Assembly: GCF_001411555.2 (NCBI RefSeq) | Contig: NC_049901.1 | Coordinates: 10,674,681-10,738,680, forward strand | DNA length: 64,000 nucleotides | Direction: 5' to 3' | From: Juglans regia | Taxonomy: Eukaryota > Streptophyta > Magnoliopsida > Fagales > Juglandaceae | In this document: positions 1 through 12,260 of the stretch, in pieces | How positions within the stretch are numbered: the first letter of the stretch is position 1 | Layout of the letters: the number at the start of each line of letters is the position of its first letter | Position numbers and translations under genes: made by a program | Notes under the pieces: generated by a model | What the model was told of the DNA's origin: nothing | The model's database searches: none | The model's input: only the letters and a program-made list of their open reading frames with translations

Positions 1-1122
1 AAACCTGGAGCTTGCATATCTCTCAGCCCTATCTCTTTATACTTTTAAAAGGTCGATTTGGATAAAAAAAAAATTAAAGAAAAACATGTTTTTTCCAAGT
101 GAATAAGCAGATAGCATAATTGTAAGGAAAGAATGATACATAAAATTAAAGAAGATGAATTCTACAAAACAAGAGTGAAAAGAAACCGATTCCTTGATTG
201 ACGTCCAAGAAGTTACCTTAATTAGAAAAGTAGAACAACCGTAGGAACCAAAAACTTTGGCAAATGAAAGACAAAGAGCAATACGTTTTGCACTAAAACA
301 GGTTCCCAAATAAATGGAACTTTTTTCAAGTTGTAGTATGATTATGTTAGTGTTCCCCCAAAGACATACTAGTCTGACAGATTTTAATCACAGCTGCATT
401 ATGCATAGACATGATCAATATAATATTATATATATATATATATATAAGAAAACATTATTTTTTGTTCATGGACGTGCACTTGATGCCCATTTGCTTAAAA
501 AGCTAAAAGTTGGGACATTGGATTATAAAGAAGAGGTAACTTCACATCACAAGCAGTGCTCTCTAATTCCACCATGTGGGTATGTATATCAGTGTTATGT
601 GGACTCAACATCTCTCTCTCTCAACCCTAAACCTGGAGAAAACCATTCCTTTTGAGAGATAGAGAGAGAGAGAGAGAGAGTTGATGATGATGGACACATA
701 AGCAAAATGTGGTACAGGGGTGGCATGTAACAAAGGTCCACTGGTCAATTAAAAACTGAAAGACTGCCAATTGAATGTAGCATCTATAAACCCCACGAGC
801 CACCACCAAATAGAACAGGCATCATTTTCCTTCTCTATGTTTTTTCCTTTTTTTTCCCAAAAAAAGTACAATAAAGAACAAATTTAGGTACATGTTTTTG
901 CTTCAAACGAATAACAACAAAGTGAACAAAGACGACTTCACTTCCTTCAAAACCCTCTCCTCCCTTCAAAAGGGGAAAAACAAAAGTGTATTATTAGAGA
1001 CATGAGAATGTTCCAAAAGCATCATCCTTATCACCCCCATTAATACATATATCTTGTGCACCATCCTAACCCGACCCATCCCATCCCATCCGGGTTATAT
1101 CGTGGAATTCCTTCATAGCAAT
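1..1122. other. Intergenic, 3' flank of the GRAS gene
   Basis: No gene is supported here. The stretch is AT-rich and carries a (TA)n microsatellite at about 428-446, CT/GA microsatellites at about 609-620 and 655-680, and C/T-rich sequence just before the stop codon of the GRAS gene at 1123. The last few hundred bases probably include the 3' UTR of that gene. Open frames in this stretch have no recognisable domain. Confidence 0.6.
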
Positions 1123-2418
1123 TCAGTTGGACGGCTGCCATGCCGAGGCTGTAAGCAATGACAGATCCTTCCAACCTAACTTCAAGCAACCATTATCCTC
1201 CACTAATGTATAACCCTTCCAAGGGAACATCCCAAGCAACAAGTTAGCTTGGGCAGCCGGGTTGCCCCCCAGTGATATGGGCTGGAATCCGACCCGCCTT
1301 AACTCCTCTCCCCACCTCTCCACCTTCTCCTCTCCGGTCCTCTTCGGCCCACCAACGGCCATGATGTTCCTAATCTCGCACCCAAACAATTGCTGCTCCA
1401 CCATATGCCTATCCAGGTTATCCTCACCCAATCCGTCCCCAAGCGCGTCGAACAACGCGCTGTAGTAATGCAAAGCCTCCACGAACCTGGCTAAAAAGCC
1501 TCCCCCGTGGCTCAGATCCTGTTCGACGATTGTGATCAGTTTGGGTCTCAACAAAGCCAACACTTTCAACGTCCCCAAATCGCTTCCCGTTATATCGTAC
1601 AGACAATGGTGCATCCAGTGCACCACTATGGCCTCGTTCGGCCTCACCCCGAGTTGACTCAGATCTTTCACATTCCCGATTTTACCTTCGAACGGGTGGA
1701 ACTCGAAGGGAAGCCCCAGAGAACTCGCGAAGTCCCCGAGTCTCTTACCGGTCGACTCCAGCAAATCAGAGGAGGATCCGAACCCGGTGACCCGCATGGA
1801 TCGGATCTTCTTGTTTCGGGAGGCGAGGATGTGGAACAATCCGGGCCATTGGAGGCCCTGCATTATATCGAGATCGATGACGTGGACGTGTTCTTCGCCG
1901 TCCAATGCTTGGAAAATGGCTTGGTTGGCTGTGAAGTGTGAGAATTTGACCAAGGGACTGATGGAGTTGTAGGATTGCAGAGCGGAGAAGATTTTCTGCG
2001 ACTGAGTGAGGGTTCGAGTTTTGGAGCTGAGCGGCCAGTAGGTGCCGAGGTATGAGGTGATAACCCGAGCCTGGAGCGCGTGGGCAAAGTACGCTCCGAC
2101 GCGCTGCGGGGAAGAGCCGTAGGGAGACGAGAGCTCGGCGATTTCGGGAAGTAGATCGGCGGCCTCGTCGAGGTGCTCCAAGGCCACGCTCTCGGCGCAC
2201 TGCAGCAGAAGCCCCAATAGTTTCAGGCCGATGGACTCACCCTCCTCTCTTTCGTCCATGGTCTTCTCGCCGGAGACCGACGCTTCGTTGGAGAAATTCA
2301 TCCGCTTCGTCGTCGCATCGTCCCCAGAGCTGTCTTCACGGTCCACGCGCTTCGACTTCATCGCAGAGCTATTGGAAGGGTTCGATATTGGGGACTGTGG
2401 AACCAAGCTCTGAAGCAT
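1123..2418 (-). CDS. SCL23: GRAS transcription factor, SCARECROW-LIKE 23 type
   Basis: This intronless gene encodes 431 residues. It is a GRAS-family nuclear transcription regulator closest, as I recall the family, to Arabidopsis SCL23, a relative of SCARECROW that works with SHORT-ROOT in endodermis and bundle-sheath identity. A variable N-terminus (about residues 1-60) has a basic KSKR patch. It is followed by leucine heptad repeat I ([12 protein letters not shown], about 65-76), the VHIID-type core (VHVIDLD, 178-184), the RVTGFG segment, the second leucine-rich and PFYRE-type regions, and the C-terminal SAW motif (ASAW at 424-427). Length and motif order are complete for an SCL23. The first Met is chosen because related plant proteins also start with [14 protein letters not shown] sequence; Met20 (at 2361) is the alternative and matches the shorter Arabidopsis start. 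Other frames in the interval are shadows. Confidence 0.95.
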   Translation of the reverse strand: MLQSLVPQSPISNPSNSSAMKSKRVDREDSSGDDATTKRMNFSNEASVSGEKTMDEREEGESIGLKLLGLLLQCAESVALEHLDEAADLLPEIAELSSPYGSSPQRVGAYFAHALQARVITSYLGTYWPLSSKTRTLTQSQKIFSALQSYNSISPLVKFSHFTANQAIFQALDGEEHVHVIDLDIMQGLQWPGLFHILASRNKKIRSMRVTGFGSSSDLLESTGKRLGDFASSLGLPFEFHPFEGKIGNVKDLSQLGVRPNEAIVVHWMHHCLYDITGSDLGTLKVLALLRPKLITIVEQDLSHGGGFLARFVEALHYYSALFDALGDGLGEDNLDRHMVEQQLFGCEIRNIMAVGGPKRTGEEKVERWGEELRRVGFQPISLGGNPAAQANLLLGMFPWKGYTLVEDNGCLKLGWKDLSLLTASAWQPSN

Positions 2419-3157
2419 GATCGATCAGATAGAAAAGAAAATACAGAGAGGGAGAGAGAATCAAAAGGCGAATAGATTTAGGGGGGAAAGGGACAAATAA
2501 AGGAGAGAAAGACAAGGGGAGTGAGTACGGAGAGTTAGCAGAGGGAGGGGGTGGTGGGAGTGTGCTGTGTCAGAGAGGGTTGATGTTTGGGGAGAGGGAA
2601 AGTGAGAGAAAGTTGGAGGGTAGACAGAGAGACAGGAAAAAGGTTGAAAACTTTTTAGCAGAGGAAAGGGGGAAGGGAGGGGTCTACGACTCTATGAGTC
2701 TATCCTCTATCTTCCTCGGTAGGTACTCCGGCTTACAAGGGCGGGGGGTGGGGTGTCGTTTCGTTAAGTCAGTTTGTTCGTTTCTTTGTTTGGTTTTTTC
2801 CGTTAACGAATAAATTAACGAAGGGACAGGGCCAGCCCATGGGGAGGAAGGAGGGGGATAAAATTATTTTCATGTTCACGTTAAATATTAATCCTTAAAT
2901 TTGGGGTTGTTTGGATACGTGGGAAGTTGCTATTGGATGAAAAAAATAAGAGAAGAAAAGCTTGTGTTGTGTTTGGCAAATTTTCCCTGTGATTGGGATT
3001 ATGATATCTATATTACTATATCATATCATACTATAAAAATGTTGGTGACGGATTGTTATTTATGTGGTTGTAGGGGAACGGTCTAGAAGATGATAAAAAC
3101 GACAAAGGAAAAAATAAAAGAAAAAAATGCAGCCTTTTATATTATTATTATTATTAT
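2419..3157. other. 5' flank and probable promoter/5' UTR of the GRAS gene
   Basis: Directly upstream of the GRAS start codon (on the minus strand) lies a strongly purine-rich plus strand (GAGA/GGGA runs, about 2430-2690), so the transcript leader would be CT-rich, as is common for plant 5' UTRs. No convincing TATA box could be fixed. Beyond about 2820 the sequence is AT-rich with nothing recognisable. Confidence 0.4.
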
Positions 3158-3302
3158 GAAGAATTTTATTCATCAGTTACTATTCACTTCAACATCTTAC
3201 ACTTATAAATTTTTTTATAGAATGTATAAATATTTTTTATAATTGTGTGAGATATTTTTATAAGATGTGTAATAATAAATAGTGATTAATGAGAATAATT
3301 TT
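3158..3302. mobile_element. MITE, family 1, copy 1
   Basis: A 145-bp foldback. The left arm GAAGAATTTTATTCATCAGT pairs imperfectly with the right end, whose reverse complement begins AAAATTATTCTCATTAATCA. The interior has repeated TTTTTTATA and GTGTGAG blocks. A second member of the same family lies at 9295-9450. The element sits in a TAT/TTA-rich microsatellite, so a target-site duplication cannot be defined. Confidence 0.55.
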
Positions 3303-5619
3303 AATATTATTATTATTATTATATTGCTTAAAAAATGTAAATAATGTTAAAACTAATGCACTTTGGTGGGTGCTTTACTTTTAAAGTTAACACGGGTTGA
3401 AGTTCTTAAAAAAAAAAAAGGAAATTACTGAGAATGGATGTTTTTTCACCCATTGTTTTTGTTTTGTAGGTCTTAAAGTCAAACACCGAAAGTAAGTAAT
3501 GGCTAATGCAGAGCTGGAGTCGGTTCCTAAAATCTTTCTTGTCTGAATTATCAGCTGGCGTCAATCTTTTACTAACAGATTACTGCTTGTTTGGGGAGGT
3601 TTGTACTTGCAACTCCAACAGCGATTCAAACTAGGAAGAGAATATGTATTATATGTTACTCCTTTTAAAACTTGCAATTTTAACTCTAGTTGTGTCTTTT
3701 GGTTTCTCTAAGAAAAACAAAAATCGAATCTCCCTCTCCCTCTCCCTCTCCCATGTATCAAAAATATGTGTTGCCTCTAGTTATGACCAAATATAGAAGA
3801 TTGCATTAAGGTAGCCAAGCCAAGCCAAGCCAACCAAGCTTCTCAATTCTCATTTGGGGCCCAAATGAGTCTCATTGCCACAATTTCTGGTGTAATCTAC
3901 CACCATATATCTCTTCGTTTTCTCATTTATTCTATTATTTATATTGATCGTTTTGCTTGTTTTCAAGGGCTCTAGAACTTAGATTTATTTATGCCAGCTT
4001 ACTGTTGTTTATCGCCCCCAAACCTCCCTCTATAATAGTAAAAACAAATACCAACAGTTGTGATCACGATAAGCACATGCAAGTTTTTTGATGACGTGGA
4101 ACCCTAGCAAGGCAGGATCCTTCACAAAAACCAAATCCTAGTGTGTTACAAAATCTTAGATGTCTGACTCTACAACTCAAAACTTATGTAAGTGAAAAAT
4201 ACATTTGTCGAGTTCAATACATTTTAGTCAATACTTGAACCGTCAAGATCGAGTTGACTATGAGCTTAATAATGCATAGAAGTCGTTGCCCAGCTGCAGC
4301 TAAGTATATTTGTATATGTATAGAATATTCGAGCCTCGACCACCTCGTAGGCTAAGCTGGTTCTTCATCACTGCTATAGATAGATCATAAGATGGCCGCA
4401 ATGATTCCAAACAAAAGAAACTTGGTCATCGTATACAGACAAATGCATCGCATTTTCCATGTTCTTCTACACACTAATTTCATCGTAGAGACACGAGTCC
4501 TCTTCGATTTCATCAAAGAAAATATCGAATCTCCACCTGTAATCGACCTTCTACTGCGCCAATAGGCTAGTGTTTTCTTTCTTTTTTTTTAGAGACGGTC
4601 TCTACTGTTCTCAGATTCTTCTATGATTGAGTGCTGTGCTGTGATTTCACTTTCAGAGAGAGTCATTCACCGTCCATCCCAACCAAACAAACAATGAATT
4701 GAGCTTCAAATTTGTCAAGACTTTCAAAACCTCAGATAATTGATATTTGAAACATTCCATGCTTAATTCTCCACCATATCTCATGTCCACAACAGCAAAC
4801 CCACAACAATCCAAGATTTATAAACCCAAAATAATAACTTTATTGTTACTTCACATTAGGGTTGTCCCCAAAACCGATGCAAGCACATGATAATGCGATT
4901 TCGTATTAGAAAAGTCTTCTCGCAAGCAAGTTCGCACACTAAATCGTGCATCAATATTAATATATAAGGCATTCATTTAATGAACAATATAAATTGGAGA
5001 TGAAAATAATTTTTATACGATAGAGGACATTTTCTTCTCTAAAAAAACAAATTAATTAAAAAAACCATATCAGCGTTAGTACGCGATTTTGTGCACAAAA
5101 CTGTTTATACCTAGCAAAACTCATTTGTCCTTAAAATTTCTTTGAATTATAATAATGCCATTGATATAAAATGCAAATTGTCTTTGAGATCGACGGAAAA
5201 ATTCTCTCCCTCGTTTCTTCACTCCTTATCCGATGGAGTAACAGTAGTTAAGTCCTCCATCACCGTCAACCTCTTCCACCATCGTCGACTTCCTAGTGCA
5301 TAAGCTTCTTCCCTATCCGACAGAAAACAGTTTGATTTTTTCTTCATTTATGGGCTACAACATTTTGAATGATAACAGTTTGATTTTTTTTCTTCATTTC
5401 TAGCATATTTATAGTTTAGAAAACAAGTGAGTGAGCCTTTCCAAGTGAGCCTAAAAGCAAATACTTGATGGACAAAACAAAAACCCACCATCCAGTTGTA
5501 GTCCTTTCACTCCCCAAATCCCATTTTTCAAGCCATCAACCAAAAATTCAAAGAGAACGTAAATAATACAGTAATTCAACTGAAATTGTTACCTTGTTTG
5601 TTGAGGAATGGGCCAACAC
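3303..5619. other. Intergenic, no feature recognised
   Basis: AT-rich DNA with short simple repeats (CTCCCT repeats near 3730-3750, CCAAG repeats near 3815-3830). No coding exon with domain similarity, RNA gene or clear transposon terminus was found. Confidence 0.5.
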
Positions 5620-6227
5620 TAGGGGTCGGTCCGGTCCAAACCGGTCGATAACTCCAAAACCAGCCTATACCAATCGGAATCCAATTCTGGTTTTTTATCT
5701 TTTAGGACCGGACCGGTCTCCTTCACTATCTTATATATTTTAAATTAATTTTTTAATATCATATATAATATTTTTTATATTATATATATAATATGTATAA
5801 TAATATAAATTATAATTATATATAAGATAATATTATTATAATTTATAACATAAAATTTTAATCTTAAACATAAAAATTTATTTGATCATATGTTTTAAAC
5901 ATAATTAATAACATTTTATGGCCTAATAAATTCTTAACATATTCTTTTTAATAAATACATAATATATTAGTAATATTAATATACATTAGTATATTAATTA
6001 CATTTTACTTTAATTAATTAGTATACTAATAACGTATATTAATTGTATTTTATGCCCTAATAATAATACTATTAAAATTGAAAAACCGAGCCAAACCTAT
6101 AAAATCAAAAAAATCGATTTAGGAAAGTAATCGGTGCATAATCGATTTTTGAAAATACATAACCAGTACATACCGATTCGGATCCTAAATTTTTGTCCAA
6201 AATTAAACCGGACTGATTACATCCATA
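5620..6227. mobile_element. Non-autonomous hAT-like element
   Basis: The left end TAGGGGTCGGTCCGGTCC and the reverse complement of the right end (TATGGATGTAATCAGTCCGG) form a degenerate terminal inverted repeat. The interior is extremely AT-rich and non-coding, with CCGGTCC-type motifs near both ends. Flanking 8-mers GCCAACAC and GCCAATTG share only the first five bases, so the target duplication is decayed or not real. Related ACCGGCC-rich sequence near 9645-9805 may be a fragment of a similar element. Confidence 0.45.
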
Positions 6228-8239
6228 GCCAATTGCGTAACCATAATCAAGCAAACTAATTATTTACATTTTTTTTAGTTTCTTTTCTCCACACGATGTT
6301 ATAAATCGATTGCGTAGCCATAAACCTATCGAATGCAAAGAAACGGACTAGAAACCAATAAAGAAACAACAATTAAACCTAACATAAGCAGCAACTACAA
6401 ATAACAGCAATAACAAAATGAAAACGTTTCTGTGCTAATTCATTAAAGAACTCATCTACAAGCTCACATTGGGAGGCAAAACCCAAAAAAAAAACTTTAA
6501 GCCAAATTGTTAATATCATAGACTAGAACGAAATTCTATCATATGACCATGGCTTTAAAACTGTCTAAAGAGAGTTGGTGCTGGAAAAAAAAATAGGATA
6601 TCCTTTGATTCCTAATTTTGCCAACGAATTGATAGATCTCATGAGACCGACCAACATCTCAAAAACCAATCAAGAGACCAATTGATTCCATTCTACAACC
6701 TTTCTAGATCTACTGCAGATAAAAATTGAGAACCACACCAATCTGTTCCCTAAGAACCTGATACATTGAAATTCCGATGCAACTTCTAAGAGTTAAAAAA
6801 CTTCTCACCCATGGAACCAACACATCCACCTAAAGGTGCATTCAAAAAACTAGATTACCAGCCACCCCCACCTTAAAGAGTTAATTAGAAACCAATGACC
6901 ATTCAAATAATAAAATCCAGTTATATGAAAAACAATTGGCCATTAATCAACAAAACGAGTAAATGCTACCATTCCTGTATATAATAATAGATAAATACAC
7001 ATGAATTTAAGTCAATCAAATTCCTTTAAAGGAAATAATAGTCGATAACAACTAAATAGCCTGAATGCGTTAAGCTATAACAAACCCACATATAAACTTA
7101 TCATTAAGTCCTCACCAATTAATACGGAAATTTATACTCACAACGAATCATAAAAAATGATATGCACACATGTTGCAACAAGCACCATACATAGCCAATA
7201 CTATAGCGAAAACAGTTCATAATATTTCTTTCTTATTAAAAAATAGTTGAGGCCAAGAGTCATAGGATTATACACTTACTTACAAAAAACTCGTAGTGCA
7301 AATTATAATCTCAGTCATACCTGCAACACTGTATAACTTGCACTATGACTTTTGGGAGATTAATAAGATCTATTCATGCACAGCATCACCTAACTTCATG
7401 AGCGGCTAAAGGTCCTCACCTAGAATGAAGATCCATAGAGAATGTATATTTAGATTGACCCGATCACGGACTCCAACCGTAAAGTATCCCAAATAAACTT
7501 TATAATAATAACAAACTGTAGAAGCTTAATTCCGAGTGACATCATTTTTTATAGTAGTGCCCAGAGATATCATTTGCAGAAGCACAATCTTAAAAACAAA
7601 AAACGAATCTAACAAGAAATATCCAGTAATAAAACTTGACAACGAAGTGACAAAAGCATGCTGTTTAAAGAGAATAAACATCTAGAAATCGAAACGCAAG
7701 CACATTATCAAAATCAGATCAAGTCCAGAACATACTCGAGAAATTGTAATTAAATAACTAGTCATCAAATAATCAACACGCCCAACACTCAACGAAAAGA
7801 GACAAATTCACTAAAGTCGCTTCAAAACAATGGCGGAAACAACGAGGCTTAATAGAACACACATAACAACATAAGCAAATCATACTAATCAACAAAATAC
7901 ATGCCACAATCCAATGATACTAAGCGGATCGTGGAAAACTACCGCAAAACCAACAGTCTCAAGGAAATTGGAAAAGAACCGAAGCACATAAGACCCATAA
8001 TATGGTATAATCTCAACATTACGAAATAAACCCATTAGAAATGTAATCCAAACAGGTTTCGCAGTGGTTCACAAAACTTCAGATTAAAACGAAAATATTC
8101 CTGAAGACAGTTACTAAGATACTTGATAAAAAGAAAAACTGTCTTGTTAATAAACAAAATATAGACTATCATGAAAAGACAACAGGAAAAGAAATAAATC
8201 CAACTCCTAAAAAAAGGCCAGAAATGACACCGTTCCAAT
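6228..8239. other. Intergenic and probable 3' UTR of the eL27 gene
   Basis: No gene seen. The sequence is A-rich on the plus strand. The last 200 bases or so (about 8030-8239) are likely the 3' UTR of the minus-strand ribosomal protein gene. Nothing else is recognisable. Confidence 0.45.
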
Positions 8240-8647
8240 TCAAAATCTGAGCTTGGTAAAGAACCACCTATTCTTCCCAGACTTGAAGCGCTCCTCGAGC
8301 CTCTTCTTGGTCTCCTTGGCGGCCGTGACCTTCTTATCCCTGGACTGGAGGGACTCGGCAGAGACAATGTCCTTGAGATCCACATCGAGGGTATAGCGCG
8401 TGGGCATCAGGTGCTGGAAGTTTACAAGCTTTATGAAGGCCTTGACGCGGGACTTCTTGGCCGTCTTCTTGGTGGAGTCCTTGCGGATGACTTTGCTCGG
8501 ATACTTGCCGATCCCGGCGACCAAACAGTGACCATAGGGGCGGTCCCGGGTGCCCTCGTCGAAGGCCCTCACAATCACCGCCTTGCGGCCAGCGTACCGG
8601 CCCTGAAGGAGTATCACCGCCTTGTTTGGCTTCAGGAATTTCACCAT
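8240..8647 (-). CDS. RPL27: 60S ribosomal protein L27 (eL27)
   Basis: An intact intronless coding region for 135 residues, the usual length of eukaryotic eL27, a component of the cytosolic large ribosomal subunit. The N-terminus [20 protein letters not shown] contains the KOW-type beta-barrel segment (about residues 6-40). The conserved [13 protein letters not shown] and the C-terminal [16 protein letters not shown] are all present. The frame stays open for 21 codons upstream to 8710, but the Met at 8647 is the family start and has a good context (AAAATGGTG). The rest of that upstream frame is 5' UTR. Elevated GC relative to the surroundings fits a highly expressed gene. Confidence 0.96.
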   Translation of the reverse strand: MVKFLKPNKAVILLQGRYAGRKAVIVRAFDEGTRDRPYGHCLVAGIGKYPSKVIRKDSTKKTAKKSRVKAFIKLVNFQHLMPTRYTLDVDLKDIVSAESLQSRDKKVTAAKETKKRLEERFKSGKNRWFFTKLRF

Positions 8648-8742
8648 TTTCCCCCCCGGCAAGCGTTTCTTGCTCTCAAGCTCACAGACTCTCTCGCCCC
8701 CGCTATGCAATACCTCTTAAGAGGAAGAGAGAATGATATCCC

Positions 8743-8815
8743 ATATATATGCATATCGATAATAAAACCCTAGCTCTTGGTGGCTCTAGGGTTACTACAT
8801 AGTGGGCCTTGGGCC
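8743..8815 (-). promoter_or_regulatory. eL27 promoter: TATA, telo-boxes, site II
   Basis: Read on the minus strand, upstream of the eL27 start there is a TATA-like ATATATAT (8743-8750), a telo-box CTAGGGTTTT (8764-8773), a second AACCCTAGA-type telo-box in the opposite sense (about 8785-8793), and two GGCCCA site II elements (8803-8808 and 8810-8815). Telo-boxes next to site II motifs are a known signature of plant ribosomal protein and other growth-linked promoters. Positions are read directly; function is inferred. Confidence 0.7.
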
Positions 8816-8873
8816 GGAAACACTGGACCGTCTCTCTTTTTATTTTTTTTTATTTTTTTTATTTTTAAGAATT

Positions 8874-9257
8874 GGAATAGGTTAGGATGCAAAAAAATAT
8901 TTTATCTCATCTAATTTAATTATTACAATTTTTTTAAGTTTTCACATAAAATATAATAAAAAATTTAATTTTTTTAAATTTTAAAATAATAATAATATTA
9001 AAAAATAGAGTAATTTTATACAGCATAATATTATCCTATTTTGATCATATTAAGTGGTATGTGGCACATTCATCACTATTAAATGATAAAGAAGTATGAA
9101 ATAAATAATTATTTAATGGTGATAAATATGTTACATCATACTTAGTGAGATGAAAGTGGGATGATAGGATGATGTATAGAATTTTCCTAAAAAATAATAT
9201 TTTAAAAATATTTTATTCAACTTTTAACTTTCATCTCTACTCACTATCCAAACCTCC
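8874..9257. mobile_element. Tourist-like MITE (PIF/Harbinger derivative)
   Basis: The right end, read as its reverse complement, begins GGAGGTTTGGATAGTGAG, and the left end has TAGGTTAGGATG. These resemble the GGCTGGTTTGGATGTTGAG terminus of the Harbinger element at 28929-37078. The interior is non-coding and AT-rich. A second MITE (9011-9187) is nested inside. The exact outer ends are uncertain by a few bases and no TTA/TAA target duplication could be confirmed. Confidence 0.4.
9011..9187. mobile_element. Foldback MITE nested in the Tourist-like MITE
   Basis: About 177 bp that folds along almost its whole length. The left arm (GTAATTTTATACAGCATAAT onward) matches the reverse complement of the right arm over roughly 75 bases at about 70 percent, including the shared inner block TCACTATTAAAT/TCACCATTAAAT. 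It has no coding capacity. Confidence 0.6.
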
Positions 9258-9294
9258 CATAAGAGAAATTAGACGGTCAATATGACTTCTTAAT

Positions 9295-9450
9295 GAGGAA
9301 TTATATGCATCATCCATTATTCACTTTCACACGTTACACTTCTATAGCTTTTTTCTATAATGTGAGAGTGTTTTTTATAAGATGTGTGAGTATTTTTTAT
9401 AGGGTGTGGAGTGTGAGATAGTAAATAGTAACTGATGAAAAGAATTTTTC
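9295..9450. mobile_element. MITE, family 1, copy 2
   Basis: A 156-bp foldback with ends GAGGAATTATATGCATCATC and, reverse-complemented, GAAAAATTCTTTTCATCAGT. It shares the CATCAGTTACTATT-type arm and the repeated TTTTTTATA/GTGTGAG interior with the element at 3158-3302. Confidence 0.55.
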
Positions 9451-11766
9451 TTTCTTAATATTATCAATTTTATTAGCAACCGCTTATGTCATTTCTTGTC
9501 TGATTAAGACATCTATGTAATAGCCTGAATTTTTACGAAAAACTCTACTTAAAAATATCTAAATATGTGAGAAAAGTACAAATAAATAGAAAATAAGAGA
9601 ATTTGGTAATTTGGTTATAATTAGTAGAGATGTAGAGGAATCATGAAAACCGGCCAACACCGACTCAAACCAGCTACCAGAGCACGGAACCGATCGAAAC
9701 TGATAGAGAACCGATCAGCCTGCGGCAGGAATTAAGCAAAATCGACGTCGGCCGGCTCGGTCCCGATATGACCCAAGGAAAAACCGCTCGACCGGCCAAC
9801 ATCAGCTATATTTCTTTTTTTTTTTTTTTATCAAATATATGTATATGAAACGATGTTGGTTCACTTAAATGAGTGAAACAACGTCGTTTTGGAGGAGTAA
9901 TAATAATTTAATATATATATATATAAACATTATAATATTACAACCAAACATAATCAAATAAAAATATATAAGTTAGACACTAGTTGGAAGGGTTTAATTA
10001 TTCCTAACAAGCCCGATTGGCCTGTCGTGCAACCCAAATGCCAAACCCAAACAATTGAGCATTGGGCGAACTCCTCGTGAAGACCACAGACCACGATAAC
10101 AACCTCCATCATACATGGGATAAAGGACCTTCCCAAGGGACGAAGAACTTTACTCCCGTATTCTATAAGAAATATCACCCAACTCATTTGACTTAGGTAT
10201 TGAAAGTGTTTCTATACACTCTAGGTCTTTTCTCTTCAAGAAAATATATTCACAACTATGAATTGTGTAACCGTCACGTAATTGTTTTGAAAAAAGTTAA
10301 TAAAACATTATATCCACATGAAAAAAATTAACTTTTTAATAGTGGACTCCACTCTTTCTCAAAGCGATTATACGGTATTTACGCATTTTACGATTATATG
10401 TAGAATTACTCTTTCTTTCCTTTCCAAATAAGCCTAGGGGCGGGATAAATCTCCTTGTGAGTTTAAAGTTCAGACAAATGATGTTCACAAAAATGACATG
10501 TTAAGATAAATTGTTGGACTAAGTAACTACGTACTTTATAAGTAAAGGACCGAGTCCAGTAGCAAGAATGTGCTGATAATGTTCTTGTTCTTGGTCCTAA
10601 TTAGCAACTTATCATTTTTTTTTCTCTTTAGTAGCACTTCAATTGCTACGACAGCAACAGATAGCAATTAAAAAAAAAAACTGTTTTCGGTTCTTTGATT
10701 TCTAACCGAAAATCATAGTCATTACCCACTATCAGCATGCTTGTTAATCACCTCTGTCCTTTACTTAATCAACATGGCCTAGACATAGACATAAGTCAGC
10801 AATCATACACGATCTGAGGGAGCTCATTTTTTTTTTTTTTTACTCAATACTGTGAAAGATGCTTCAACTAGTTCTGAGAGTAAAAGGCATTAATCAACAT
10901 GGCCTTGTGAGTTTACCCAAAACAACTTTTTGATACTGTGCTGCTAAAATGCCCATTTGCAGATCTTATGTTTTTTATTTTTCCCTTTGTGTTTTTGGAC
11001 CCATTTGTGTTTTTTTCCTTGATTCATGAAGTTTTAGCTGCTACCAGTTGTAACACATGTGGTTCTTGTAGTTGATCATTATGGGCAAGCCCTAGGTTCC
11101 CAGCTGCAATTGAGTAAGAAATAATGGTAGAAAAGAGAGAAATTTGTGACAAGTTGGTGTTATATGGCATTGGTCAACTTCTTGTTTGAATGATTTTTGA
11201 CAAATGGAAGCATGAAGCAAAGTCAGGATTTAGTAGGTTGTTTAATAAGACTGAATTGAGCATAGAAAAAAATTGGTATGTATGTCAGCTACAAGCAACA
11301 TGCATGTACCCACATGACATGAGAGATCATGGCTCATGCAACTGTGAACTGCTTGATTATTTGCGTTGTAATAATAATCACATTATTGATGAGAGAAATA
11401 GGTGATTAGTCATGTCACATAGAGAAATAGTGATTGATGGCTATGTTAACAGGACAGGCTTTCTCTTTCTTTCTTTCTTTTTTTTTTTTTTTTTTCTTTA
11501 TGTTATTTATACAATTAGAATGTAACATTAATTGAGTGACTTCGAGGACCAAAATCCTCAGCAGCTCATCTTTAGTAACCAAATGGGAGCCTAACATAGA
11601 GTGCAACTCTGCAAACATCGAGTACCTTTGTAACGATAATGTCAAAATTAAAATAAAACTTTATATACGCGTGCCGAATAAGATGAATTTTCTTGTTCTA
11701 AAAGATTGATAAATATTCCCTAGATGGGAAAAGGGAAATATCACACTGAGCGTATGTCACCTCCTA
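9451..11766. other. Intergenic, no gene recognised
   Basis: Low-complexity AT-rich DNA. About 9645-9805 is GC-richer and full of ACCGGCC/CGATCG-type motifs similar to those in the hAT-like element at 5620. There is a (TA)n near 9910-9925 and poly-T runs near 10820-10840 and 11480-11500. No domain-bearing open frame is present. Confidence 0.45.
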
Positions 11767-12260
11767 CCACAAATCCGACAATAAGTCCATCAACCCAGGT
11801 ATTTAAAATAGTATTTGAAATTCAATGTAACTGTTTAATTTTATGTCTATATCTTTTACTTTAGTTTTGGTTCGTTGGGTTTATATCTTAAGTGATATCG
11901 ACACCATTTTATCCACATTTCTCAACACCTCTTACCCCAAATCCATCAAATATTCCAGCAACTCAGGTATTCAGAATATTAGTTCAAGTTCATTTAAATG
12001 TTCTATTAATGTCTATTTTTTTACTTTAGTTTTGGTTCATTGTCCTAACCGGTTTATATCTTTGGCAATACCAACACCATCTTATCCACATTTCTAAACA
12101 CATCATACCACAAATCCATCAAATATTCCAGCAACCCCGGTATTTAGAATATTAATTCAAGTTCGTTTAACTGTTTTATTAATGTCTATATTTCTTTTAT
12201 TTTATTTTTGGTTGGTTTATATCTTAGGTGATACCAACACCATTTTATTTGGATTTCACA
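11767..12260 (+). repeat. Three tandem ~172-bp modules with exon-like cores
   Basis: The sequence repeats about every 172 bases (unit starts near 11767, 11937 and 12111). Each module has a pyrimidine-rich TTTAGTTTTGGTT tract, a possible acceptor (ATATCTTAAG at about 11883-11892, ATATCTTTGG in the second, ATATCTTAG in the third), then a core reading GATAYCRACACCATTTTATC. In the first two cycles this is followed by a CAACCCAG/CAACTCAG/CAACCCCG boundary that continues GTATT like a splice donor. This looks like an exon with its intron copied in tandem. The core could encode a Pro/Thr/Ser-rich peptide, but it is not one frame throughout. It lies upstream of the FAR1-like pseudogene and may belong to it. 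Confidence 0.55.

Noticed and set aside
1262..2413. Several frames of 60-144 codons within the GRAS gene.
   Set aside because: Shadows of the SCL23-type coding sequence; no independent similarity.
8648..8710. N-terminal extension of the eL27 frame to a Met at 8710.
   Set aside because: eL27 proteins start MVKF; the upstream 21 codons are not conserved and the inner Met has the better context.
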